Below, one piece after another: positions 54,974 to 64,000 of a stretch of 64,000 nt of DNA. Positions within the stretch are counted from its first letter, which is position 1. Each line of letters opens with the position of its first letter. A program made the position numbers and the translations under genes. The notes under the pieces are model-generated. The model worked only from the letters and a program-made list of their open reading frames with translations. It did not search any database and was not told the origin of the DNA. Source of the stretch: Periconia sp. R9002 (taxonomy: Eukaryota > Ascomycota > Dothideomycetes > Pleosporales > Periconiaceae); assembly GCA_023627715.1 (NCBI GenBank), contig JAMAHW010000005.1, positions 248,001-312,000 of the forward strand, read 5' to 3'.

Positions 54974-57034
54974 ATGGAGCCTCACGATACATCCATTGAC
55001 CTATCAACCGGGCGTGCCCCCGCCGTGGCCTCTTCCGCCGCCTCAGCACAATGCCCCTCCCCGTCTGACCAAGTGACAACCGCTGATGCTGCCACTATCG
55101 AGGTCGCCCATATACTCCTGGACTTGAGGTACAGTAGGATAAAGCGGAAAGCTGATTCCGAGGTCGAAGAGACCGACGGCATCGAGCACGCGGACAAGAA
55201 AGTCAAGCAGACTCATACACCCGCACATTACACCCCAGAAGTTGGAACCACTCCTCGTTTCACACCTCCACCTCTACTTCCCGACAAGCGCAAAACCACT
55301 GATGATACCGATGACGTCGAGCACATGGATAAAAAAACCAAGAAAGCTCACGGCTCCGCATGCCTCGCGCACGGTGTCGAGATCCAACCTTATACACCTG
55401 CACCTCTCATTCCAATGAAGCGCAAGGAGAATGGCGGGCACGTCTACCTCGATAACACTGCGCCTGCCCCAAAAAGGGTCAAGTACGATACATCTCTCAA
55501 TCCGAGTAACATCAATTCGTCCAGCAAAAACACATCCGACAGTGTGCCCTTGAGTCCTGAACTCAATGATTCTCCAGTCGCTGCCACTATGCCTACCAGG
55601 GAATCCAAGAGCGACGATGCCATCGAGTCATCCGCCGTAGTGAAACCTACGCCTACTGAGTTGAAGCAAACCGACCTGAACGGTTGCGTGCCCGAAAGCC
55701 CCTCCTCTACTAGCAACATCGATACCCATGAAGGAGAAACCCAGGGTACCATCTCACTGGGCCCAATCGTCTGCGTCTCCATCTCGCCCTCTATATCCTC
55801 CTCATCTGCACCTAGTATCGAAACCATGTCACTGGGCCCGATCGTCTGCGTCTCCACTTCCCCCTCTGTATCCTCCTCATCTGCATCTATTATCGAACCC
55901 ACTTCAGTGACCACCAAAGAGTCACTGCAGACTACCACATCGTCTTCTCAGCAGCTCTTGGCCGTCCAATTTGCGGCAGACTGTCACCATCCGCTCCACC
56001 CAACGAGCATACATACTGAATGGAAGTCCTGCCCACCATGTACGATAAAGCAGGCGGTGAAGGAAGCTGCCCGGAGGACAAGCCGAGTCTTAGATCATTG
56101 CACACACTACACAGGCGCAGTCACCGACCAAGAAGAGCACTACATCATCCGAGTGGATATAAATGGAGTGGGCAAGAAAAAGGATTGGCAAGGCCGAATA
56201 ACCAATTGGCGCAGCTTTCGAGTGCAGCTCATGCGTGCAGTCGAACGGATGGAGAGCAGTGTCGAGAAGGAGGCTAAGTGGAACGCGGAGCATCCAGAAC
56301 TCCTCCCTGACAAGCTGCCCTGGACGAAGCACACCTGTGCAAAGGGTTTGGAGAAGTGGAAGTCCTTTCAGGGAGATGAAGGGTTTTCAAAGCTCCAGTT
56401 CCTCTCGCAGAAACACTCGAACGAGGTTGCTTCCAACATTGAGGCAAACCTACACCATCCCGACGAGGACTGGCCGTCGCCATGCAAGGCTCCCTGGCGT
56501 TCCCTCTCTCCAGAAGCGCAAGCACGGGTGAAGGCGGCACGTGAGGCCTCCATCAACTTCCAGAAGCAACGCGAGCGCCGTCCGGAGATCCACGAGAAAG
56601 GCGTTCGCTGGGAGGAGAAAGTCTTCGCTCGCAAAGACGCCGACGTCGACATTCTCCGCAAGTCCCCATCCTTCACGGAGTCCAACCCGCACAAGAAGCC
56701 CGCCCAGCTGCGGAGCATCCTGCGGACCACGGCCCACCCAGGAACTCCATCAAACACCGCGCGCCGACCAGAAGCCGGTAGATGTGAGGTGCGGGAACTG
56801 GGCGGCTCCTGGAATCGGCCATACCGGAGCAAGTTCCGTCCAGCGAAGGACATAAAGGATGGTTTCGCCCGCATGTTTGCTCCGGATGGAATGGAGCGGG
56901 TCAATACTAGCTTCTTCACCTCCTCCTGGCCCGAAGATGTGGCGTTCGTGGAGAGGGAAGCGTACCTAGATTGGCTCTTCTGGGAGGAGGAGGAGTGGGA
57001 CAAGGAGGAGATGGCGGAGAAGGAGGGCGAGTGA
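54974..57034 (+). CDS. Large low-complexity protein of unknown function with duplicated segments
   Basis: Single exon, 686 aa from the ATG at 54974 (MEPHDTSIDLSTG); eight open codons upstream lack an ATG. The first part repeats a module of the form KRK..(D/E)..D..EHxDKKxKxxH (KRKADSEVEETDGIEHADKK, then KRKTTDDTDDVEHMDKKTKK, then KRKENGGHVY..PAPKRVKYD), which gives several candidate nuclear signals. The middle contains two near-identical SLGPIVCVS..SPS(I/V)SSSSA units. The C-terminal half is rich in Trp, Lys and Glu (WQGRITNWRSFRVQLMRAVERM, KLPWTKHTCAKGLEKWKSF, GGSWNRPYRSKFRPAKDIKDG, WLFWEEEEWDKEEM) and looks folded. I do not recognise the family; a nuclear protein is the best guess. Confidence 0.75.
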   Translation: MEPHDTSIDLSTGRAPAVASSAASAQCPSPSDQVTTADAATIEVAHILLDLRYSRIKRKADSEVEETDGIEHADKKVKQTHTPAHYTPEVGTTPRFTPPPLLPDKRKTTDDTDDVEHMDKKTKKAHGSACLAHGVEIQPYTPAPLIPMKRKENGGHVYLDNTAPAPKRVKYDTSLNPSNINSSSKNTSDSVPLSPELNDSPVAATMPTRESKSDDAIESSAVVKPTPTELKQTDLNGCVPESPSSTSNIDTHEGETQGTISLGPIVCVSISPSISSSSAPSIETMSLGPIVCVSTSPSVSSSSASIIEPTSVTTKESLQTTTSSSQQLLAVQFAADCHHPLHPTSIHTEWKSCPPCTIKQAVKEAARRTSRVLDHCTHYTGAVTDQEEHYIIRVDINGVGKKKDWQGRITNWRSFRVQLMRAVERMESSVEKEAKWNAEHPELLPDKLPWTKHTCAKGLEKWKSFQGDEGFSKLQFLSQKHSNEVASNIEANLHHPDEDWPSPCKAPWRSLSPEAQARVKAAREASINFQKQRERRPEIHEKGVRWEEKVFARKDADVDILRKSPSFTESNPHKKPAQLRSILRTTAHPGTPSNTARRPEAGRCEVRELGGSWNRPYRSKFRPAKDIKDGFARMFAPDGMERVNTSFFTSSWPEDVAFVEREAYLDWLFWEEEEWDKEEMAEKEGE
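55754..55903 (+). repeat. Two-unit 75-bp in-frame tandem repeat
   Basis: Units start at 55754 and 55829 with TCACTGGGCCC and run 75 bp each with a few substitutions. They encode SLGPIVCVS and the Ser-rich tract that follows. The period is a multiple of three, so the frame is kept. Confidence 0.75.
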
Positions 57035-58367
57035 AGGAGAGCACGGTTTGGGGCGTTCGATGGTGGGTTGGAGATTGTCTCACAAGTTTCCAGGCACCAC
57101 AATGTTTGTTGCTATGACTTTGGGTTGGACAGCTATATTGTCTCACCACCAGCTGCATCACTCATGTAGTAGCTACTGCCCTGCAACTATTCTATGCCGG
57201 CATGCCGCTCACCAACTTTGTTTTTCGTATGCTATGATTAGGATAGCAAACGCGTGCTCTCCACTCCAAAGTCTTGACTTTATACGCTATATTTAGCGGA
57301 TGGCATGTTGCTGCTTGTTTGTATATATACAGTGTCTCGGGGACACATCACCCGCTGTATTCCTCGTTGGTGCTGTTTCACACCGTGTCTATAGCTTGCG
57401 GCACAAACCGGTTGGTTATCGGTTGTTGTCTGCTATTGAGATTTGATGATGAAATCATAACTCACACAAGGAGTGCATTTAATGAACTGAAATTAGTGTC
57501 GAGAAATTAGTATCAGGAAAGTGAGAGCACGAATGGTGAGCGAATCATTCAGATATCGAAGGGGATCTCTAATATGCACATGTTGCGTATTTGCTCTATC
57601 CTTCAGTAACTTCTTTTCAACAATCAGTTAATAAAGAAAATCTAAAAATATCAAGAAATTAATCAAACTACCAGACAAACCGTGAGAGCTAACTGTGTTC
57701 TAAACACCTGTAGTATCGATCTTCTCTTCTCTAGAACTGTAGCGTGGGGAATATGAATACCCAACTCATCGGCATCAATCCAATACAAAGTTCCGGCGTA
57801 GCGAATGTTGGCATAGAGCTACGGAGAGCAACAAAGCTAAGCCTTGCTGGAGAGGCAGATCCTTATGACTGCGCCGCCAAGCCAACTGAATCCATTAAAT
57901 GCGCCTAGCGATTGATGTTGGTAGTATCATAGTTGTAGTCCGATAGAATGGACACGAGAAAATGTCTCTTAGCGCTTGTCTCAGTCTACAGGGGTGGGAT
58001 GGTCTTGGTGGCTCTTGATTGTCTTTATTCGTGGCGGTTAAGCGCAAAGAGCGAGGTAATGATTCTATCCGGCGACCACGCCGCAATCACTATATGCATT
58101 CTGAAACTACGCCTTTTCAAACAACGCGCCGCATCTATTATTAAAGAATAACACGCTAAGCCGTGTTGTGTCATACGGCGATCATATTTTGTCGAGGCTT
58201 GGACGTTTCATCGTTTAGAAATACAGACAGTGACAATGCTAAGATATCGCGTCGGTGATAATAAGGGCTGGGTCTCACGTTGTATTATTACCATCAGCAC
58301 CTTATTCCATCCTTTTGCCCTTCTATTCTTGTTCAAGACATTGCTTGGAGTAGTTCTGATCATCGGG
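57035..58367. other. Gene-free stretch
   Basis: About 1.3 kb of AT-rich sequence with no supportable gene. Plus-strand codons just before 58368 stay open but are probably leader. Confidence 0.4.
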
Positions 58368-59557
58368 ATGCTAGACTTGAACGACGGAGGCCGTCGAAAA
58401 TTCGCACTGTACGTGGCTGGCGCGGTTCTTACGAGTACTGCGGTGATTCTTCGGATCTTTTGCAAATACCGGAGTAAAAACGGGATTCGAGTTGACGACT
58501 ATTGGATTATCGCCGCCGTAGTATCTTATCTAATCCTCTGTGGGGTCATGTTGTGGGGTGAGAAATATGCGCTCTTGCTCCGCTACATAAGCATTGACAG
58601 TCATAGGCATGATTGCTGTCGGGGGCGGCGGCTACGACATGAAAGAGATAATATCACTAGCGGAGAAAGATCGAATAAAAGCAAAGAAACTAGAAAGCTA
58701 CTTAAAGGTATGCCAAGCGCTTCAGAGGATCAAGCCCGTCACCAGTTCGCTAATGTGCTGCAGTCGCTGCTGTGGAGCCTACCGGCCGCACTATTTGTCC
58801 TGTACGCCATTAAAATGAGCATATTGCTTTTCTATCGCCAGATTTTCTTCGCTACTACCACTTTCCGCGTCGTTTCTACAACCATCATGGCAGTAGCAAC
58901 TATCGCCTTTGTCGCGACTATGGCTCCGATTCCCTTCGCATGCCAGCCTTTGCACTCGTTTTGGGATCGGTCGATTCAGGGCCAATGCTTCAACTTCAAC
59001 ATATACATGTTTTCAACTAGAATAATCGACACACTACTAGATTTCTCAATACTACTGCTCCCCATTCGTATCAGTCTCCAGCTACGTCTCCCCTGGCAAA
59101 TCCGAATCGGCGTCGCGGGCGTGTTTGGGCTTGGGATTTTTTCCGTTATTACCAATGCTCTAGCGGTATACTACATATACCAACCTGGCGAAGTGGACGG
59201 TACGTTGCCGATTCGATAAAGAGGTCCTTGCTAACGAATGAAGTGAACATTTCCCTCAGCGAGCAATGGCTGCATATTCATATGATTACATGCATATGGT
59301 GCGCTTGCCTGCCTATCTATAAGTCTCTGTTTACGCCGATGAGCGTTACTGTAGGCGGTTCTTTTGGGCAGACGATGGATTTTCACGGGGATACATTAAA
59401 TGGTGAGTCGACTGTCGTTATGGATCAGGTAGAGAATTCACAACCCGTCCTCGACGCCATCGCGATCTTTCACCAATTATGCTTCCCAATAAGAAACCTC
59501 CGGTCGCTTTGCGTAATACATGGGGGACAAGTTGATATTGAAAGGCTGCACTCATAA
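58368..59557 (+). CDS. Fungal rhodopsin-like domain membrane protein (PTH11/SAT4-type), four exons
   Basis: Exons are 58368-58557, 58607-58707, 58764-59199 and 59244-59557, introns 44-56 bp, 346 aa. The start MLDLNDGGRRKFALYV directly precedes the first membrane segment; open codons further upstream (to 58230) make a longer start possible. Family marks are VILRIFCKYRSKNGIRVDDYWI, GMIAVGGGGYDM after helix 2, SLPAALFVLYAIKMSILLFYRQIF, PFACQPLHSFWD, FNIYMFSTRIIDTLLDFSILLLPI, RIGVAGVFGLGIFSVITNALAVYY and the late CACLPIYKSLF. About seven helices fit. Members are annotated as PTH11-like receptors or integral membrane proteins of unknown ligand. The C-terminal tail is short and Ser/Asp/Gln-rich. 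Confidence 0.85.
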
Positions 59558-59835
59558 TGTATTTTAGAATGTACAGTTCATTAGGCAATACCATAAAAAC
59601 AATAGAATAGAGCGCAGTACTTATCATTCTGGGTTTGGGCGGTCTGCAGATCGCTCGTTATATTGCTCTCGTTGCCTGACTTTAACCCCCTACCCGCCCT
59701 TCCCTCGCGTACACAAACACCGGGCAAAAGAAGAAGCATTTCAATTAGTTTATTTAAAAAAAATGTCTACAGGATGTGATGGCAACAGGATAACATATCC
59801 CCCTCTATCACCCAACAAAAAAACCCGCAAAAAAT

Positions 59836-59920
59836 TGACTCAGCCGAGGTTTGAACTCGGGACCTTCAGTGTGCTAACTGCATGTTAGACTGACGTGATA
59901 ACCAACTACACCACCGAGCC
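59836..59920 (-). tRNA. tRNA-Val (anticodon AAC) with an 11-nt intron
   Basis: On the minus strand the acceptor arms GGCTCGG and CTGAGTC pair over seven positions with two G-U pairs. The D-arm region (TGGTGTAGTTGG) matches the A box, and the T arm is CCGAG-TTCAAAC-CTCGG. The anticodon stem TCAGT/ACTGA encloses CTAACAC once the 11 nt at 59882-59872 are removed. The intron follows one base after the AAC anticodon, the canonical place. Discriminator base is A at 59836. Confidence 0.95.
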
Positions 59921-60833
59921 GTTGTGATTGATGGAAAATTGCAGCCTTACAAAAAATATATATAGAATGTTTTGCTGTGGACGCAAAAAGTGAAATTGAA
60001 CAAACTCACACCGCCTCTCCACGAAAGTTTGCGGTAAGAACAACGCACTAAACTAGCAACATCAAGCTAGAACTGCAAGAAAGGCCGAGGTACACACGCA
60101 CGCGAAAGGACCCCTGTATAGGAGGTGGGGCATGGTATCCCGTCGAGATGGTCCATCACTCTCTTGAAAGAAGCACAGATAACAAATCAGTCAAGCTACA
60201 TGTCTTTGAAACTCTTATTTCTACATTCCTTTGTATCCGAAATCCTTATTCTAGACCGCGAAACTCAATTCATAGTTCCTACTCACTTTTTCCTTGGACC
60301 CGTTCACTACGACCCAGCCTTTAATAATATATTGACATCATGAAATTTACAATGATTCATTGACTTATTTGGTCGATCGTTGGGGCTTTGTGATGCGGTG
60401 AGGATTCGCGTTAAAAGGTTTGCGCGAGAAATCGTGGACGTCATAGTAAATATATGTAGTGTAAGTGGCGGTGCTTGGATGTTGCGAGATTTTTTTTGGA
60501 TGAAATGATGCTTTGAAGTCTCTGAGGATTGACTCGGGCTATGTGAAAATGGGTTAAAACAGGTATACCAAGAGGGTCGGTCATTGCGAAGATAGTCACG
60601 TGACGCTCGTATTGTGTGGATTTCATCTTGCGCGAGTGCATGGATGGGAATGGGATGTTCAAAACTGACATTGGAATTGAACGTTCGAGCGTAGGACGTT
60701 TGATGTGGAAATAATAATGTATCCAGATGTAATCTCACATAAACTTCAAAACAGCTCTTGAATTGCCACAAAGAGCAGTGAATAATGTTTCAATGCTACC
60801 TAGGTATTGACTATCAAATTTTATAGAAATATC
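59921..60833. other. Gene-free stretch
   Basis: About 0.9 kb between tRNA-Val and the end of cry-DASH. Nothing recognisable; the minus-strand frame at 60307-60771 has no family content. Confidence 0.4.
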
Positions 60834-63014
60834 TTAATCATCATGCGCACCAGCATCCGCCCTCGCTGCTCGCTCGTTATTTCCCAACCGTCTGAAACCT
60901 TTCTCCCTACCTCTGCTTCCGCCTCTCCTAGCCCTTCCCCTCCCCCTCGCCTCGGAGCCTTGCGCTCCCTTGCCTCTCCCGACGGAGAACTGTATCCTGA
61001 TGAGCGGACGATCTACCCACTCCAGGCCTTTTAAACCAAGCCTCCGCTTTTCCGCTTCTGGGAGCCTCCAAGCCTGATACAATCCCATCAATTTTTCCTG
61101 GTCGATATCCTCGCTACCTGCGCCAGAAGTCTTCAAGTCAACCCCGCGGAGTTCTGGCACCCACGCTCTGATGTATTCTCCCTTCTTGTCGTAGTCGAAT
61201 GCTTGCTTTACCGGGTTGAAAACGCGGCCTTGTCGTGGATCGTTGCCTACGCCGGCGACGTATTGCCAATTGCCCCAATTGTTTGCCATGTCGTAGTCGG
61301 TGAGAAGATATTCGTACCATTCGGCACCTACGCGCCAGTCGATACCAAGGTGCGCTGACAAGAATGATGCCACGTTTTGTCGAGCACGGTTGGATGTGTA
61401 GCCGGTGAGAATTAATTCTCGATTTGACGCATCGATGAGGCCAACTCCTGTGCGGCCGGCCATGAACCGTGCAAATACCTCCTTGGTTCTTTCCGGATTG
61501 TCGCCTGCGCCTCCGCTCTTGTGTAGTAATTTGAATCGTTTGCGGCCCTTCCGAGCATCAATTCCGTCTCCACCCATGCCAGAGGAATTTTGCGTGTTGT
61601 GCACTCCGTATAAACGATACATTCTGCACCCAAACTTACGCGCACACAGTCGCATGTAGTCGCGCCACAGAAGCTCAAATCTGATAGCAGCGGTTCCTTC
61701 GTTCTCGCCTTTACCATAACCACTGACCCCTTTCCCAGGCCCTCTCCCCTCTTCGAAATCCACCATGGCCCAATGGATCTGTCTTGCAGTTTGATGACCT
61801 TGCGCAAGGAACGCAGATAATTTCGTACTGAAATCCTCACCAAGCATCCCATTTCTGGTTGCTTTGTATGAGTTTATTGCGCCTTGAGAGACAAGGTGGC
61901 TCAGCCGTTTTTGGGCCTCTGTTTCTCCGCCTCCGAAGGGATGTGCGGAGTTTACATTGTCTGGCCATTGCAGTGGTTGGTGTGGAGCTTCATTTAACTC
62001 ATCTTTTAACGGAGAAAGCAATGCCTGTATTAAGCTATTCAGATCCAATGGTATCTCGAATGGATGTTTTTGAGGAGGTATTCGGGGAGGCAATGGCGGT
62101 AAGCGAGTTGGAGCCGGTATCGTTCTGCGTGGTTTTGAGCGTAATGGCTCAACGGATTTTCGAAAAGTGGTATAGACGTTCGGAAGATCCAGGATGTCGT
62201 CAAACGGCAGATCTTGGCTGGAGCATAAATTAGTCTCAGCAGCAATAAGTGTAATGAGAAGGGGAACGAACTCGTCAACGTAGTATTTCTCGTCATCCCA
62301 TACCCTGAAATCAATATTGTTGCGCTCAGCAAGCCGCTTCACTCTTCCTTCTGTGATTCTCTCTTCTGTACCCTCGTGTGATGTCATCCAGATGCCCACC
62401 ACGTCTGTTTCGTCGCTGCCAGCATTTTCCTCGCCGCCCGCATACCAGCCGATGATATCTTCCACAACTTCCTCGATCAATCCGACCCGTATCTCCAAGT
62501 CTGAACCGCATTCCAGATTCTCAAGTTTTTGTTTAAGATCCCAAACTCCTTGAGCCATGAATCTCGCACGGTGTGGTCCGGTTCGCCATAGACCAGCTAT
62601 TTGACTGCGCGCCTGTGGATATGGACTGCGATCCTCAGGATTGGCTATGAAACCCGAAACTTCAACTTGATTTGCGGGAATGATATAGACGGGTAGAAAA
62701 TGCGTAAAATGAGGTAAATGCTCGTGTGATAAAGGCGAGTCGTTGCGCGGCTTACGATCTGAATCCCATTGTTGTTTTCCATTTCCTTCCGGATCCAAGA
62801 CAGACTGAGTGGATGCTGCGTGAAATATTGGGTTATCGGAGAGGCGAACATCCTGACGCAAGATGTAGAGAAGAACACGAGATCTGGGGCGTGGTGTTGC
62901 ATCCGGTTCCGCCATGCTTAGCGAATCTGCGCTGGAATGACAGTCTTCGCGAGAAAAGCAATAAGAGCAAAGGGACTGGTTGGAGGGAGGCCACGTGAGG
63001 CAACGTCGCAACAT
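60834..63014 (-). CDS. Cryptochrome DASH (photolyase family) with Arg/Gly-rich tail, two exons
   Basis: Exons are 63014-62272 and 62217-60834. The 54-bp intron (62271-62218, donor GTTCGT) is in frame and stop-free; removing it gives the conserved DDQDLPFDDILDLPNVYT join. The product is 708 aa. The photolyase N-terminal domain begins RVLLYILRQDVRLSDNPIF, with VWDDEKYYVDD near 240. The FAD-binding region has WRDYMRLCARKFG, TGYTSNRARQNVASFLSAHL, GIDWRVGAEWYEYLLTDYD and MANNWGNWQYVAGVGNDPR, all diagnostic for DASH. The tail (SVGRGKGAQGSEARGRGRAR) is RG-rich, as in fungal DASH proteins. Two starts are possible: 63014 adds a Cys/Ser-rich 33-residue lead, 62915 (MAEPDATPRP) lacks it. DASH proteins repair CPDs in single-stranded DNA and/or sense blue light. 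Confidence 0.95.
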   Translation of the reverse strand: MLRRCLTWPPSNQSLCSYCFSREDCHSSADSLSMAEPDATPRPRSRVLLYILRQDVRLSDNPIFHAASTQSVLDPEGNGKQQWDSDRKPRNDSPLSHEHLPHFTHFLPVYIIPANQVEVSGFIANPEDRSPYPQARSQIAGLWRTGPHRARFMAQGVWDLKQKLENLECGSDLEIRVGLIEEVVEDIIGWYAGGEENAGSDETDVVGIWMTSHEGTEERITEGRVKRLAERNNIDFRVWDDEKYYVDEFVPLLITLIAAETNLCSSQDLPFDDILDLPNVYTTFRKSVEPLRSKPRRTIPAPTRLPPLPPRIPPQKHPFEIPLDLNSLIQALLSPLKDELNEAPHQPLQWPDNVNSAHPFGGGETEAQKRLSHLVSQGAINSYKATRNGMLGEDFSTKLSAFLAQGHQTARQIHWAMVDFEEGRGPGKGVSGYGKGENEGTAAIRFELLWRDYMRLCARKFGCRMYRLYGVHNTQNSSGMGGDGIDARKGRKRFKLLHKSGGAGDNPERTKEVFARFMAGRTGVGLIDASNRELILTGYTSNRARQNVASFLSAHLGIDWRVGAEWYEYLLTDYDMANNWGNWQYVAGVGNDPRQGRVFNPVKQAFDYDKKGEYIRAWVPELRGVDLKTSGAGSEDIDQEKLMGLYQAWRLPEAEKRRLGLKGLEWVDRPLIRIQFSVGRGKGAQGSEARGRGRARRGGSRGREKGFRRLGNNERAARADAGAHDD

Positions 63015-63750
63015 CAAAAAGGTGGGTATGTATGTATGCACAGGTCGATATTGTCGGAGAAAGGTTATTGTGCTAAGCAATACAGGTACAGTAGGTTAGG
63101 TACCTATCTATCTTCACATGTCAAGGATCTGGCAATGCAAGAGCGACGTCATGATCGAGGAGCGACTTCTGGTGTTCTACACCAGCATTTGAGGAGAAGC
63201 ATGCGCTATTAAAGAGACCCAGGGCCGGGTCATCTGTCAGTTATTTGTGGCGGGCTGTCAAGCACAATAGTGCCAGATGCAGACATGGTGGAGATCCGCG
63301 TTCCCCGGTTTGCACATTACAGTGAGATTCAACAGGGGGCTTGACTAGGGGTATGGCGTGCAGAGATCTCGGCCCGCAAGTTTCATTGGAGGGCGGCGCA
63401 AAAGGGTATGGATTGGGAACAAAATCGGAAGGGCCCGATGTGACGATGGTGGTGCTGTCATAGACACGAGGATCGCGAATACCAAGATAGATCGACCTTG
63501 CCTAAACCGGCTAGCCCAATCTACAATCTGATACCGAGACCCTGGTTCAAGATCAAGTTTCTTCCGATCTGCACAACCTCATAATCAATGCCCATCGAGA
63601 TTTTGTTTTGCCCCTGCTTCGTATTACATGTTACTCCAAAGCTGAACAGCTCCACCCCACATTGTCACAAGTGTATTTAATATAGTTTTATCAGCACTTG
63701 ATGCTGACGCTCGTGAAACCCCCATCTCCAACTCAATACCAGGCCCACGC
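63015..63750. other. Gene-free stretch
   Basis: About 0.7 kb upstream of cry-DASH and behind the truncated gene at the right edge. No gene seen. Confidence 0.4.
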
Positions 63751-64000
63751 TCAACAAACACTGCGATGCACACCCTCGTGCATTGGACGACGAGCTTTGT
63801 GGTGGTCCTTAGCCTGCAGACCGTGCGAAGAGTGCTCCTTCTATAAAAAAAAAAGCGCAAAAGTTAGCAGCGAATTAAATAATGGATGGGAATACGTGGA
63901 AAGCCGCAAGGAAGCCATACCTCGACGCTGTTCCTGACGGGCTGATAAGCCGCCAGATCTGATTCAGAGCTCTTCAGCACTGTCTCGGTGACACTGATTA
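63751..64000 (-). CDS. Probable 3' end of a gene running off the right edge
   Basis: A strong minus-strand intron is visible at 63920-63841: donor GTATGG, branch GCTAAC, a run of T and TATAG acceptor. The frame open to the right edge (ISVTETVLKSSESDLAAYQ) joins in phase to a last exon at 63840-63751 (KEHSSHGLQAKDHHKARRP) and ends at TGA. The tail is polar and basic and has no recognisable domain, so the gene cannot be named. Confidence 0.5.

Noticed and set aside
55444..55938. 164-codon minus-strand frame inside the 686-aa gene
   Set aside because: Mirror of the tandem-repeat coding region on the other strand.

Overview
The window is nuclear DNA of a filamentous ascomycete (Pezizomycotina). 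Most introns are 47-60 bp with GT(A/R)NGT-like donors, CTAAC/CTGAC branch sites and YAG acceptors. There are no operons, and the single tRNA carries an 11-nt intron just after the anticodon. Gene content (SWR1, fungal NDUFB8, Git1/Munc13-like C2 protein, cry-DASH, DUF8021 and DUF1996 secreted proteins, hybrid histidine kinase, fungal rhodopsin-domain protein) fits Dothideomycetes best, but that class is an inference. About 23 protein genes sit in 64 kb, so the region is fairly gene-sparse. Nearly all splice models below were joined by hand. For each multi-exon model the summed exon length is a multiple of three and the joined frame matches the family.

Layout. 1-4.4 kb: a cut-off membrane-anchored protein (-), a HemK-like methyltransferase (+) and a convergent Dal5-type MFS transporter (-). 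4.4-7.0 kb: no gene seen. 7.0-13.5 kb: complex I subunit NDUFB8 (-) divergent from the chromatin remodeller SWR1 (+). 13.5-19.3 kb: one unknown acidic protein (-) and a non-coding stretch with two diverged direct copies. 19.3-24.9 kb: mitochondrial threonyl-tRNA synthetase (-), a membrane/coiled-coil protein (+) and histidine protein methyltransferase HPM1 (-). 25.3-31.6 kb: a small bHLH factor with an in-frame Gln-rich ORF directly behind its stop (-), divergent from a large Git1/Munc13-like C2 protein (+). 32.2-44.2 kb: five secreted-protein genes in a row (purple acid phosphatase, DUF8021, DUF1996, HExxH metalloprotease, sorbosone-dehydrogenase-like). 44.4-51 kb: a fungal transcription-factor-like regulator (-) and a hybrid histidine kinase (-). 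53-57 kb: feruloyl esterase/tannase (+) and an unknown low-complexity nuclear-looking protein (+). 58.4-63 kb: rhodopsin-domain membrane protein (+), tRNA-Val (-) and cry-DASH (-). 63.75-64 kb: probable 3' end of a further gene (-).

The most interesting signal is the purple acid phosphatase at 32246-33805. Its reading frame is intact from signal peptide to terminal TGA and keeps its metal-ligand motifs. It is interrupted by three TAG codons, each exactly where the family has a conserved Trp (TGG). No other stop type, no frameshift and no obvious RIP decay is visible. This is the pattern of a gene that needs UAG-to-UGG (A-to-I) mRNA editing, as known for premature-stop genes in Fusarium and Neurospora. 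A second gene in the window (bHLH, 25840-26214) also ends in TAG and is followed in frame by a 160-codon open extension. Recent nonsense decay remains the main alternative.
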